A stretch of DNA of 64,000 bases, taken from Luteibacter yeojuensis. Its GTDB lineage: Bacteria > Pseudomonadota > Gammaproteobacteria > Xanthomonadales > Rhodanobacteraceae. The translations under genes were made by a program, and so were the position numbers. Every line of letters begins with the position of its first letter. Within the stretch, counting starts at the first letter, position 1. The notes under the pieces are model-generated. The model did no database searches, was not told the DNA's origin, and saw only the letters and a program-made list of their open reading frames with translations. The DNA lies in the NCBI RefSeq assembly GCF_011742875.1, contig NZ_JAAQTL010000001.1, positions 1,116,001-1,180,000 of the forward strand, given 5' to 3'. Below, one piece after another: positions 25,926-34,698 of the stretch.

Positions 25926-26276
25926 ATGAATTCATCCGGTAAATACGACTTCAGGCAGTTCCAGGAGGAGCTTGCCGCTCTCGACCGCAAAGTTGACGAA
26001 AGCAAGCCCGCCGCCAAGGAAGTTCCCACTCCTGCTCCCGTCCCAGCCGTGCCGAAGCGCCGCGGCCGCCCGCCCAAGGTCGATCCGCTCGCGGGTGCGA
26101 AGGCCGAGTTCGAGGCCCTGCGCGTACGCCATGGCTTGACCGTCGCCGATGTCGTGTCCTGGTTCCCCGCCGAGGAAGGCATCGCCTATCTCCAGGGCCT
26201 GATCGCGGCCAGCGAACCGAAGCCGAGGCGCCGCCGCAAAACGGATGCCGCGACGGACGAAAGCGCTCCCGAGTGA
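25926..26276 (+). CDS. AT-hook-like basic protein, possible nucleoid protein
   Basis: A 116-residue protein with KRRGRPPK (about 39-46), a textbook AT-hook core, and a second basic run near the C-terminus (PRRRRK). Between them lies a helical section (AKAEFEALRVRHGLTVADVV). The N-terminus (FRQFQEELAALDRKVDE) may form a coiled coil. These features fit DNA binding in the minor groove and oligomerisation, as in H-NS-like proteins, but no known family is recognised. It starts at MNSSGKY (25926) and is followed by a strong terminator. Confidence 0.65.
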   Translation: MNSSGKYDFRQFQEELAALDRKVDESKPAAKEVPTPAPVPAVPKRRGRPPKVDPLAGAKAEFEALRVRHGLTVADVVSWFPAEEGIAYLQGLIAASEPKPRRRRKTDAATDESAPE

Positions 26277-26282
26277 CCGTCG

Positions 26283-26313
26283 CCGGCGCCCACGGATGAC
26301 GCGTGGGCGCCGG
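26283..26313 (+). terminator. Strong hairpin terminator
   Basis: A 12-bp perfect stem (CCGGCGCCCACG with CGTGGGCGCCGG) with a seven-base loop, followed by TCTGTTATCT. It lies six bases past the stop of the AT-hook-like gene and 17 bases before the CHAD gene. Confidence 0.75.
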
Positions 26314-26330
26314 TCTGTTATCTAGGGCGC

Positions 26331-27143
26331 ATGAGCCCCGACAAGAAGCCGAGTATCGCGGCCGCCCTGGCGTCGTCCGCGACGAGGGAATGCCGCAAGG
26401 CTATCCGGTCCCTCGCGGATACGAAGCAGCGGCATGAGGGCATCCACGAAGCGAGGAAGGCCATCCGTCGCCTCAAGAGCCTCCTGGTGCTGGCGGAAGA
26501 ACCTTTCGCCGAGCCGCTGCCGGGCATCAAGGCCACCCTCGATCAGCTCGCCGTCGGCCTGTCGCCCCTTCGCGATGCCTATGTCGCATTGAACACCGCT
26601 CGCTCGCTCGCGGGCCCGAGGCCGTCGCCCGAATGGCGGCATGTGCTGGAGAAACTGGAGCACCGGAGCGAGGGCCGTCTGGCCGCCGAGCTGCACAAGG
26701 ACCCGAACTTTCTCAAACGGCGCAGGCAGCTGCGCGAATTGATGGCGACGCTGGACGGACTGCCCTGGCAACGCATCCGCCTGCGCACGATCGCCGAGGC
26801 TCTCGAGCGATCCGAGGCGCGGGTCGGCCGATCGCACAAGCGCGCGAACAAGGCGGCCACGCCCGCCAACCTGCACGACTGGCGGCGCAAGGCACGGCGC
26901 CTGCGCATGCAGCTCGAACTCTGGCGCAGGGTGCGGAAGACCACAGGCAAGGCAGGCCACCGACAGGCGCCCGGGCATAAGGAAAAGACCCACGACATGT
27001 CGAAGCTCTCCGATGCGCTCGGCGCGAAGCAGGACCTTCGCGCCTTGCGCGCCACCTTGCGCACCTTGCGCGAACCGGAGGCCATCGCTCCGCTGCTGGA
27101 ACAGATCCGCCAGGAACTGAAGAAACATCGCAAGAAATCGTGA
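26331..27143 (+). CDS. CHAD-domain protein
   Basis: A 270-residue helical, very basic protein. The CHAD signatures are conserved histidine-led helices: HEARKAIRRLKSLL (about 36-49) and LHDWRRKARRLRMQLEL (about 183-199), and a basic Lys/Arg C-terminus. CHAD proteins bind inorganic polyphosphate. It lacks the CYTH triphosphatase domain found in some relatives, so it is a stand-alone CHAD. It has no evident operon partner. Confidence 0.85.
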   Translation: MSPDKKPSIAAALASSATRECRKAIRSLADTKQRHEGIHEARKAIRRLKSLLVLAEEPFAEPLPGIKATLDQLAVGLSPLRDAYVALNTARSLAGPRPSPEWRHVLEKLEHRSEGRLAAELHKDPNFLKRRRQLRELMATLDGLPWQRIRLRTIAEALERSEARVGRSHKRANKAATPANLHDWRRKARRLRMQLELWRRVRKTTGKAGHRQAPGHKEKTHDMSKLSDALGAKQDLRALRATLRTLREPEAIAPLLEQIRQELKKHRKKS

Positions 27144-27232
27144 TTCTCGTGGATAGGGCATGGCGCGCCCCGCCGCCATTTATCACGATCCAAATTGCGC
27201 TACGCTTGCCGCTTTCCTCGCTGGAGCCTGCC

Positions 27233-27955
27233 ATGTCTCGTGCGCCCCTGAAGGTCCTCGCCGCCTGCTGCATCGCCGCCCTGCCCGCGTATGCCAGTGC
27301 GGCCACCGCCCCCGACGGCTTCACCTCGCTGTTCGACGGAAAGACGCTTTCCGGCTGGCACTCCTTCGGCCAGAAAGGCACGGGCAAGGACTGGAGCGTG
27401 GTGGATGGCGCCATCGAACTCCATCGCGACCTCAAGGCACCGCGCGAAGACTTCGCGGACCTCGTCACCGACAAGGAATACGAGAACTTCGACCTCAAGC
27501 TCGAATGGAAGATGACGCCCTGCGCGGACGCCGGCATCATCTTCAACGTGCAGGAAGCGCCGAAGTATCGCGAGACCTGGGAGACGGGTCCGGAGATGCA
27601 GATCGCCGATCTGGTCTGCACCAAGCCCGACAGCTACACGCTCTACGAGCGCTCGGGCGATCTCTTCGACCTCATTTCCGCTCCCGTCGAGAACGTGAGG
27701 GAGCACGGGAACTGGAACGCGATCGAGATCATCGTCGACCACGGCCATGTCCAGTTCTTCCAGAACGGCCGCAAGACCGTCGACACGACCTTGTGGACGC
27801 CGGAATGGAACGCCCTCGTCGCGAAGACGAAGTTCGCGAAAATGCCGGACTATGCCCGCTTCCACAAGGGCCGCATCGCCCTGCAGGGCGGCGAGGACAA
27901 GGGTATCGAGCCAATCCGGATTTCCTTCCGGAACATCCGGATCAAGGAACTCTGA
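27233..27955 (+). CDS. Secreted DUF1080 (3-keto-disaccharide hydrolase-like) protein
   Basis: A 240-residue precursor with signal peptide (MSRAPLKVLAACCIAALPAYA). The concanavalin-like fold signature appears as GFTSLFDGKTLSGWHSFG near the start of the mature protein and FQNGRKTVD, IALQGG near the end. Recently studied members hydrolyse 3-keto-glycosides. The start at 27233 is chosen because the longer frame from 27140 precedes the signal peptide. It is convergent with the phospholipase-mannosidase operon and may act on sugars released by it. Confidence 0.82.
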   Translation: MSRAPLKVLAACCIAALPAYASAATAPDGFTSLFDGKTLSGWHSFGQKGTGKDWSVVDGAIELHRDLKAPREDFADLVTDKEYENFDLKLEWKMTPCADAGIIFNVQEAPKYRETWETGPEMQIADLVCTKPDSYTLYERSGDLFDLISAPVENVREHGNWNAIEIIVDHGHVQFFQNGRKTVDTTLWTPEWNALVAKTKFAKMPDYARFHKGRIALQGGEDKGIEPIRISFRNIRIKEL

Positions 27956-27996
27956 AGAGACCGGGCCCGCGCTTTTCCGACGGGACCGTGTCGGCA

Positions 27997-29124
27997 TCAA
28001 GGAGCGTTCAGGGCCCGGTCGCTGCACTGGCTCTTTTTCGTGAGCACGGGGTTGCACCGCACCGCCACGCCGTCGGGAAAGCCCACGGCGTAGCCGGCGG
28101 ATGACGGCTCGCCCGCGGGGTAGTCCGTGCTCACCAATTGCGCGCCGCTACCGAGGACGACGTCACGACGCGTGCCGTCGTTCTTCAGGCCTTGCCCCTG
28201 TGCCGGATCGTCGGTGCGGGCGCGCACGATGTAACCGCGCTCCACCAGCGCGTCGATCTCCTTGGCCGAGCACTCGTTGCATTCGGTGAAGGCCGCATCC
28301 TCCGCTCCCGGCGTGGCATTGGTGAAGATGAGACGGCCACGCAGCGACGGATGCCCGTCGGTATACACCGGCTCCATCTTGCGCTGGTCGAGCAGGAACA
28401 CGATCTTGCCGCGCGCCTGGTCCACGGTGGGCCAGCCAGCGGAACGCACCGCTTCGTCGAGCGTGGCATGCGTGCCGCGCACGTCGTCCGGCGTCACCAT
28501 CTCGCCGCGCGGGAAGACCGACGCGATCTCCGCGTCCAGCGCGTCGAACACGGCGGGCGTGAACGGCTCCGGCGTGACTGTCGGGATCTTCGCCTGCAAG
28601 GGCTGCTGTTTTGTCTCGAGGAGGACGAACAGGGGCATATGCCGCGGATGCGCCTTCGACCACGCGCGCAGTTCCTCCAGACAGGCGGTAAAGGGCTGGC
28701 AGGTGCTGCGCTGGTCCACGCCCTGGATGTGCATCACCTTGAAGCCGGGCTTCTCCCAGACGCCCGGCGAGGCGGTCGGCGGATCGGCAGGCAGGCCGTT
28801 GAGCGCGATCATGCGGTCGATCACCGGATCGAGGTACAACCCTCCCTTCGCATCGGCGAACACGTCGATCTCCACCTGTCGCACACCGTCGTCCAGTTGC
28901 TTCGTCAGCGGCGGATGGCTGTAATCGATGGCGGCGAACTGCTGTGCCGCCTCCTTCATCATCACGCGCCGCGCGCTCGGGGCGAAGCCGGCGTGGTAGC
29001 TGTTGTGCGTACCGATGAGCTGGATCTGGTTGATCCGCACGCTGTCCTTGGCGAGCGACGGCGCGGAGACGACCGCGAAGGAGGCCGCGGCCACGTACAG
29101 CGTGTAAGAACGAAGAAGCGACAT
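27997..29124 (-). CDS. Secreted Ca2+-dependent phosphoinositide-specific phospholipase C
   Basis: A 375-residue precursor (signal peptide ending near PSLA-KD). Catalytic landmarks of the PI-PLC C1-like family are IGTHNSYHAG, with the first histidine, VEIDVFAD, with acidic metal ligands, and KVMHIQGVD, with the second histidine. It would cleave phosphatidylinositol or the lipid of GPI anchors outside the cell or in the periplasm. ATG 29124 has AAGGA seven bases upstream. It is the last gene of the TonB receptor-GH92-phospholipase operon, 20 bases after GH92. Confidence 0.85.
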   Translation of the reverse strand: MSLLRSYTLYVAAASFAVVSAPSLAKDSVRINQIQLIGTHNSYHAGFAPSARRVMMKEAAQQFAAIDYSHPPLTKQLDDGVRQVEIDVFADAKGGLYLDPVIDRMIALNGLPADPPTASPGVWEKPGFKVMHIQGVDQRSTCQPFTACLEELRAWSKAHPRHMPLFVLLETKQQPLQAKIPTVTPEPFTPAVFDALDAEIASVFPRGEMVTPDDVRGTHATLDEAVRSAGWPTVDQARGKIVFLLDQRKMEPVYTDGHPSLRGRLIFTNATPGAEDAAFTECNECSAKEIDALVERGYIVRARTDDPAQGQGLKNDGTRRDVVLGSGAQLVSTDYPAGEPSSAGYAVGFPDGVAVRCNPVLTKKSQCSDRALNAP

Positions 29125-29144
29125 GGACATTCCTTTCGAATGGG

Positions 29145-31391
29145 TCAGCGGGACTGGCGTTTGCACAGGACGAAGCCGTCATCGGAAAGCGAAGGCGGCG
29201 GAGTGGTCGTGCCCCAGGGCGACGGCGACGGCCCCATCACAAGGTCCAGCGTGCCGCCTTGGGCCATCTGGCCATGGCGGAACCAGGCGGCCTCGAGCGG
29301 TTTGCCGTTGAGCGTGGCGGATTGCACGTAGCGGTTCGTGCCGTCGGCCGTGAAGTTCTCCGCATGGATGCGAAAGGCCTTGCCGCCGCCCAGGTCGATC
29401 GTCGATTCGGCGAACGAGGGTGTGCCGATGAGGTACACGTCCTGTCCCGCGTTCGGGTAGAAACCCATCGACTGGAAGGCGTACCAGCTCGACATCGCAC
29501 CGGAGTCGTCGTTGCCCGGGATGCCGCCGCGATCCGCACCGAAGGCACGGCGGAGGAAGGTCGTCACGCGATCCGCGGTGCGGTCCGGTCGTCCGGCCCA
29601 TAGGTACAGATCCGGAATGAGGAAACCGGGCTCGTTGGTGATGTCGAAGTGCAGGTTGTCGAACGTGGTGTCCAGGCGCTTCACGAAGGCCTCGTTCCCG
29701 CCCGACTTCGCGATCAGCCGGCGGACGTCCTGCGGGGCGTAAAGCGAATACGTCCACAGGTCGGCTTCGTAGTAGAAATCCGGCCATGTCCCGCGACGGA
29801 CCAGGTATTGCGGTGCCCAGCTGCCGTCCGCGTTGCGCGGGCGAAGGAAGCCCGTGACGCCTTCGTGCGTATCGGTGGCATCCCACAGGTTGGCCCAGTT
29901 GCCGGCCTGCTTCCGGTACCGCTTCGCCTCGTCGGCGTGGCCGAGCCCGCAGGCCACCTCGGCGATCGCAAAATCATCGTAGGCGTATTCGACGGTTCGC
30001 GAGCCCGCGCGCTCGGTCGGCTGGGCCACGTAGCCGAGCCGGTTGTATGTGTCGAGGCCACCGCGTCCTTCCTTGCGGGCATCCTCCGGAGCCACGTTCG
30101 CATCCTTCTGCATGGCCTTGAACGCGGTCGCATAGTCGATGCCGGTAAGACCCTTGACGTAAGCGTCGGCAACCAGCACGTTGGCATTGCTGCCGCCCTG
30201 GGTGCGGCCGTTATCGTTGCCCACGCGCGCATCGGGCATGAAACCGGCATGGCGGAAGGTGTCCACGAGCGAGCGGACAATGTCGCGTTGCACGTCCGGC
30301 GCGACCAGCGTCAGCAGCGGACCCTGGCTGCGGAAGGTGTCCCAGATGGCCTGGAAGTCGTCGTAATACGGTTCGTTCGACTTCCATTTCGGGTTCTCGC
30401 CCGTGTGGTCGGACGGCATCATCATCGCGTGGTAAAGCGCCGTATAGAAGATGCGCCGGCGCTCGTCGTCGGCACCGCTCACCTCGATCCGGCCCAGCGC
30501 CTTGTTCCAGGCCGCGACGGCGGCACGGTGCACGCCGTCGAAGTCCCAGCCCTTGATCTCGTTCACGGCGTTGGCATGGGCCTGGGCCTGGCTGACAAAG
30601 GATATGCCCACCTTGGCCTGCAGCACCTGTCCCGCCTTCACCCGGTAATCCAGCGACGCGCCGATGGGCATGTCGCCGGGCGCATGGGCCGAGTCCGCCG
30701 CGCGGAGCGCCTTGCCAAGCCATGTGCGTCCAGCGGACGACGGCGTGTCGACCATCAGGTCGACGTACACGTCGTATTCGCCGCCCTCGTTCCAGCCCCC
30801 GATGTAACGGCCCATGCCGGCGATTTCCGTCGGCGACACCACGCGCACGTCGCCGCCCAGGAATTGCTGGGTTTCCTCGCCCTTGCCCTTGAAGAGCAGG
30901 TCGAGGTCGAGCGTCACGTGCGCTTCGGCGTCCTTCGCGAAGGTGTAACGGTGCATGCCCGCGCGGCGGGTGGCGGTCAGCTCCGTCTTCACGCCATAGC
31001 GCGGCAGTTCCACGGCGTAGTAGCCCGGGCTTGCCGTTTCGCCGGCCCGCGGCGAATGGAAGTCCGTGGGTTCGAGCGGTCCCGTGCTGGCCGCGACACG
31101 GATGTTCTCGTACTTGCCGCCGCCACCGCTCAGGTGCAGATGGGTAAAACCGCGGATCTCGCCGGCGCTCTGGAAGCCCTTCCGCTGGCCGTAACCGTGC
31201 AGGTCGGGGCCGAGCTTGACCATGCCGAACGGTACGGTGGCACCGACAAAGATATCGCCGAACCAGTCCGTGCCGATGAACGGGTCGACGTCGGCGACAT
31301 GGTCGGCCGCCATGGCGGCGGACGCCGCCATGGCGAAGGAGGCGATGGCGACCGCAAGGGCGCGCCGCACGGTGGAGCCGGGTGTTCGCAT
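29145..31391 (-). CDS. GH92 alpha-mannosidase, secreted
   Basis: A 748-residue precursor with signal peptide (to about AMA-AD). N-terminal VDPFIGTDWFGDIFVGATVP is the GH92 opening motif, and GGIPGNDDSGAMSSWYAFQS near residue 640 carries the catalytic-base region. GH92 enzymes are Ca2+-dependent exo-alpha-1,2-, 1,3- or 1,4-mannosidases that trim high-mannose glycans and fungal mannans. It lies 11 bases upstream of nothing but the receptor stop (31403), in an operon with the TonB receptor and phospholipase. Confidence 0.92.
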   Translation of the reverse strand: MRTPGSTVRRALAVAIASFAMAASAAMAADHVADVDPFIGTDWFGDIFVGATVPFGMVKLGPDLHGYGQRKGFQSAGEIRGFTHLHLSGGGGKYENIRVAASTGPLEPTDFHSPRAGETASPGYYAVELPRYGVKTELTATRRAGMHRYTFAKDAEAHVTLDLDLLFKGKGEETQQFLGGDVRVVSPTEIAGMGRYIGGWNEGGEYDVYVDLMVDTPSSAGRTWLGKALRAADSAHAPGDMPIGASLDYRVKAGQVLQAKVGISFVSQAQAHANAVNEIKGWDFDGVHRAAVAAWNKALGRIEVSGADDERRRIFYTALYHAMMMPSDHTGENPKWKSNEPYYDDFQAIWDTFRSQGPLLTLVAPDVQRDIVRSLVDTFRHAGFMPDARVGNDNGRTQGGSNANVLVADAYVKGLTGIDYATAFKAMQKDANVAPEDARKEGRGGLDTYNRLGYVAQPTERAGSRTVEYAYDDFAIAEVACGLGHADEAKRYRKQAGNWANLWDATDTHEGVTGFLRPRNADGSWAPQYLVRRGTWPDFYYEADLWTYSLYAPQDVRRLIAKSGGNEAFVKRLDTTFDNLHFDITNEPGFLIPDLYLWAGRPDRTADRVTTFLRRAFGADRGGIPGNDDSGAMSSWYAFQSMGFYPNAGQDVYLIGTPSFAESTIDLGGGKAFRIHAENFTADGTNRYVQSATLNGKPLEAAWFRHGQMAQGGTLDLVMGPSPSPWGTTTPPPSLSDDGFVLCKRQSR

Positions 31392-31402
31392 CGGGGAGGA
31401 CC

Positions 31403-33574
31403 TCAGAACGTATAGGTCAGCTGCGCGGTGTAATTACGCGCCGCCAGGTAATAGTAGGTGGGGTTGCTGGCCGCACCGTTGCCCTGGATGGGCGCGCGGT
31501 GATCGAACAGGTTATTGGTCGACAATTGCAGTCTGAGGTCAGGCGTGAACCGGTAGCCGATGTTGAAGTTGGCGTAGTTGTAGGTCGGCAGCTTCGTGTT
31601 GGGGTTGTAATTCTCCGCGCCCGTCTCGCCCACGCCGGTGAAACGCGTACCCACATACTTCACCAGGAACGAACCGTAGAGCGGCCCCCGGTCGTAGATG
31701 AAGCCCACGTCGGCGGTGGATTCCGGCGCGTTCGATATCTGCCGGTGGGTCGTCTTCGAATACGCCGTATTGACGCTGCCGTTGGCGGTGAAGCTGAAGC
31801 CCGATTCGCCGAGGATATGGGTGTATTCGCCTTCCACGCCCTTGTAGATCACGCCGCCCTGGTTGGCAAACACGCTCACCAGGGAGCCACCCGGACCGAT
31901 CGGCTCCTCGATGCTCGTCACGAGGTTGGCGAAATCGATGTAGTACACGTCGAGGTCGGCCACGGTCGTCGGCGTCTTCCACACGATGCCGGCCTGGTAG
32001 TTCTTCGTCTGCTGCGGGTCCACGTGGCCGCCGTTGCCCTGCAGGATGTTCACCTTGGGCGCCTGGTAGCCTTCGGCGTACTGACCGTATACGGCCAGGC
32101 CTGGGGCGATGCGGTAGTTGGCGGCGAGCGTGGCGAGCGTGGTGGCGAAATGCCCCGCGCCACCCACCGGGAGGAAGTTGGAGACGCCGTCCAGCGTGCG
32201 GTCGAACACGATCTGCTTCACGCCGGGAACGATGCTGAGATTCTCCAGCGGACGCCATTCCACCTCGAGGTAGCTCTGCGTGGTGCTGGTGTGCTGGTTC
32301 GTGTCGATGATGTCGGCATTCGGCGTGCCGGCGAGCACGCGCGGCGTCATCGTGGACAGGTCTACCGTCACCTGGTCCTGCACCTGGTAAGTACGCTCGG
32401 CCCAGATGCCTGCGCGCAGGGTGCTGTCCAGCCAGCCGCTGCCCACGTCCTTCTCGCCCGCGAGCATGTTGCCCACCGCGCGGTAGCGGCTGTGGTTGAT
32501 CGCGCCGGGTACGCCCCCGGCCGGCAGCAGGGCCTTGTTGGGCGTGTTGCCGAGCAGGTCCACGCCACCCGGGCCGCTGTCGCGCAGGCCATAGGTGTAG
32601 AACTTGTCGTCGAAGCGCCAGCCGTTGTAGTCGCCGTGAAGCTGTAGATATTCGAAGTCGGCGTGACGGTCGTCGATGTTGTAGTCGAAGAAGCCCTGCG
32701 ATTCGGGATCGCGGTTGAGCCCGCCGAATTCCAGGCCGAAGCGGTCGGTCCGCTTCTTCGGCTGCGCGGTGAAGGTATTCCACTTCACCTTGTTGTAGTC
32801 AGCCACGAGGGTCAGCGTGGTACGGTCGCCAAGCGGTTGCTTCACCTTGAACAACGCGTTGTCCTGGCGGAAGCCGGCGTTGTCGATCAGGCCGTCGGAC
32901 TCGAGATGACTGTAGTTCACCGAGGCCTGCGTACCGATCTTGTTCATCGTGCCGGTATTGCCCTCGCCCGCCACCTGCCAGGTGGCACCGCTGCCGTACA
33001 TGGTCGACACCTCGCCCGACGGCTTGTCGGTGGTCGGCGCGGAGTAAAGCGCCACGGTGCCGCCGAACGTGGCGTTGCCGACATTGCTGGCCGTGCCCGG
33101 GCCGCGGTCGACCACCACCTTGCCCAGCGACGGGCCGGGGAAGAAGGCGGTGGTGGCGTGGCCGAATGCACCGGGATCGCCGAACGGGATGCCGTCGAAG
33201 GTCACGTCGTATTCGCCGTCCTGGAAGCCGCGCACCGTGGCGCTCTTGCTCGACAGTCCCGCACCGTTGGGCGAGGCATTCACGGCCGACGGCGTGAGTT
33301 CGAGCAAAGCGAGGTAATCGGCCTTCGGCGTGGCGATGGTCTTGATATAGCCGCGGCTGAGCACCGATTGCGGCTCGACCTCGAAAAGGCTGCCCTGCGA
33401 GGGTGCGAGCGCGGCCGCGGTGCCTGGCGGCGCGAGGTTGGGATCGTCGACGGCTGCGGAAACGGCAACGCCCTGAAGGTTGGTGGTCTGGTTCTGGTTC
33501 GCGCTCTGCGCGAGGGTGCCGGTGGCGGCGGCAAGGGCGGTCAGGCCGAGGCCAACACGTACTGCGTGATGCAT
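31403..33574 (-). CDS. TonB-dependent outer-membrane receptor
   Basis: A 723-residue precursor. After the signal peptide comes the plug domain (about 70-190, KSATVRGFQDGEYDVTFDGI), then a 22-strand barrel ending in QLTYTF, the outer-membrane signature. The TonB box region is not typical. It heads an operon with GH92 mannosidase and PI-phospholipase C, so it probably takes up mannose-containing oligosaccharides or glycolipid fragments. A TetR-type gene is divergent, with an inverted repeat in between. Confidence 0.9.
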   Translation of the reverse strand: MHHAVRVGLGLTALAAATGTLAQSANQNQTTNLQGVAVSAAVDDPNLAPPGTAAALAPSQGSLFEVEPQSVLSRGYIKTIATPKADYLALLELTPSAVNASPNGAGLSSKSATVRGFQDGEYDVTFDGIPFGDPGAFGHATTAFFPGPSLGKVVVDRGPGTASNVGNATFGGTVALYSAPTTDKPSGEVSTMYGSGATWQVAGEGNTGTMNKIGTQASVNYSHLESDGLIDNAGFRQDNALFKVKQPLGDRTTLTLVADYNKVKWNTFTAQPKKRTDRFGLEFGGLNRDPESQGFFDYNIDDRHADFEYLQLHGDYNGWRFDDKFYTYGLRDSGPGGVDLLGNTPNKALLPAGGVPGAINHSRYRAVGNMLAGEKDVGSGWLDSTLRAGIWAERTYQVQDQVTVDLSTMTPRVLAGTPNADIIDTNQHTSTTQSYLEVEWRPLENLSIVPGVKQIVFDRTLDGVSNFLPVGGAGHFATTLATLAANYRIAPGLAVYGQYAEGYQAPKVNILQGNGGHVDPQQTKNYQAGIVWKTPTTVADLDVYYIDFANLVTSIEEPIGPGGSLVSVFANQGGVIYKGVEGEYTHILGESGFSFTANGSVNTAYSKTTHRQISNAPESTADVGFIYDRGPLYGSFLVKYVGTRFTGVGETGAENYNPNTKLPTYNYANFNIGYRFTPDLRLQLSTNNLFDHRAPIQGNGAASNPTYYYLAARNYTAQLTYTF

Positions 33575-33679
33575 CGTGGGAGAACTCCTGCTTTTCCGGC
33601 CACGCGGTCGCCCGCAACGGCCAGCTCTCGTCGAGCCTTGGGGGAAGGGGTTGAGTTGTCGGGGAGGGGGGTGGCGAAA

Positions 33680-33701
33680 AACAGTAATGAAAGCTACTGT
33701 T
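33680..33701. promoter_or_regulatory. Inverted repeat in TonB receptor/TetR intergenic region
   Basis: AACAGTA-N8-TACTGTT is a perfect inverted repeat, the usual architecture of a TetR-family operator. It lies in the 254-base region between the divergent receptor operon and the TetR gene. It could control both. Confidence 0.6.
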
Positions 33702-33828
33702 CATCTGTGACATTCGCTTGACGGTCGCATGGCGTGTAACGCGCAGGACGCATGCCCATAGGAAATTCGTATCATCGGAAACCAAACTCGCTTCGAAGCA
33801 TCCGTCGAAGCGCTCCAGAGGACGTCGC

Positions 33829-34536
33829 ATGAAAAGCGTTACGCGCGGGAAAGCATCCGGCGCGCGCCCGGCTATTCCGCTCGGCACCAAACAGCAGCCG
33901 ATGCAGCAGCGCTCCGTCGAAACCTTCGAGCTGATCCTCGAGGTCACGGCGCGTCTGCTCGGCGACGTGGGCGTCGAACGCCTGTCGACCAACCTCGTGT
34001 GCGAGCACGCGGGCATCTCGCCCCCTGCCCTGTACCGTTATTTCCCGAACAAGTACGCGATCCTCGCCGAACTCGGCGAACGCCTGATGAAGCGCCAGAA
34101 CGAGGCGTACCGCGCGTGGCTGGCGCGGGAGCAGCAACTCGATTACGACGGTTCGCACGAGGCTTCCATCCGCGGCTTGCGCGACATGCAGGCAGCCATC
34201 AACGCCGTCACGCTCGCCTTTCCCGGCGCCGTGTGGATCATGCGCGCGTTGCGTGCCGTGCCCACGCTGCGCCATATCCGCCTCGCCTCCCACGAGGACG
34301 TGGCGGAAACCACGTTCAAGGGATTGCGCGACCGCTATCCCTCGGCGGACGAAGGCGCTTTGCGCATCGCCATGCGCCTTTCCACCGAGGTGATGTATGC
34401 CGCCACGGAGATGGTGGTCGACAATCCGCAGATGGACGGCGACGCCATCAACACCGAAGTCGCCGAAATGGTGGTGCGTTATTACGACAAGTTCGTCGAG
34501 GCCGAGGCCCGTTATGCGCGCCCCCGTACGCCGTAG
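33829..34536 (+). CDS. TetR-family transcriptional regulator
   Basis: A 235-residue regulator. The helix-turn-helix is at about 42-83: LGDVGVERLSTNLVCEHAGI then SPPALYRYFPNKYAILAELG. The C-terminal ligand-binding domain is unclassified. It starts at MKSVTRG (33829) with GAGGA upstream; a 37-residue upstream extension is rejected. It is divergent from the receptor-mannosidase-phospholipase operon, its likely target. Its stop codon TAG falls inside a fragment of the dispersed repeat (GTAGGAGCCGCTA, 34533-34545). Confidence 0.88.
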   Translation: MKSVTRGKASGARPAIPLGTKQQPMQQRSVETFELILEVTARLLGDVGVERLSTNLVCEHAGISPPALYRYFPNKYAILAELGERLMKRQNEAYRAWLAREQQLDYDGSHEASIRGLRDMQAAINAVTLAFPGAVWIMRALRAVPTLRHIRLASHEDVAETTFKGLRDRYPSADEGALRIAMRLSTEVMYAATEMVVDNPQMDGDAINTEVAEMVVRYYDKFVEAEARYARPRTP

Positions 34537-34576
34537 GAGCCGCTACGACATGTCTTTCGTTGTCATCGGCGCCGAA

Positions 34577-34602
34577 AATGCGCATAGATGCCTATGCGCA
34601 TT
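34577..34602. promoter_or_regulatory. 26-base inverted repeat upstream of chitinase
   Basis: AATGCGCATAG (34577-34587) and CTATGCGCATT (34592-34602) form a perfect 11-bp stem with a four-base loop. It could be a terminator for the TetR gene or an operator for the chitinase, whose start is 97 bases downstream. Confidence 0.45.
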
Positions 34603-34629
34603 CCGTCACATTTCGCCAAAAGGCCAATA

Positions 34630-34641
34630 GACAACGTTGTC
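34630..34641. promoter_or_regulatory. LacI-type palindrome upstream of chitinase
   Basis: GACAACGTTGTC is a perfect palindrome with a central CG, like LacI-family operators. It resembles the NagR box of N-acetylglucosamine genes in xanthomonads as I remember it (GACA-R-CG-Y-TGTC). It is 57 bases upstream of the chitinase start. No LacI gene is in the window. Confidence 0.5.
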
Positions 34642-34698
34642 ATCCGGGACATAAACCAGAGCCGCTTCACCAGTCCAACCAACGATCTGGAGGCGCTC

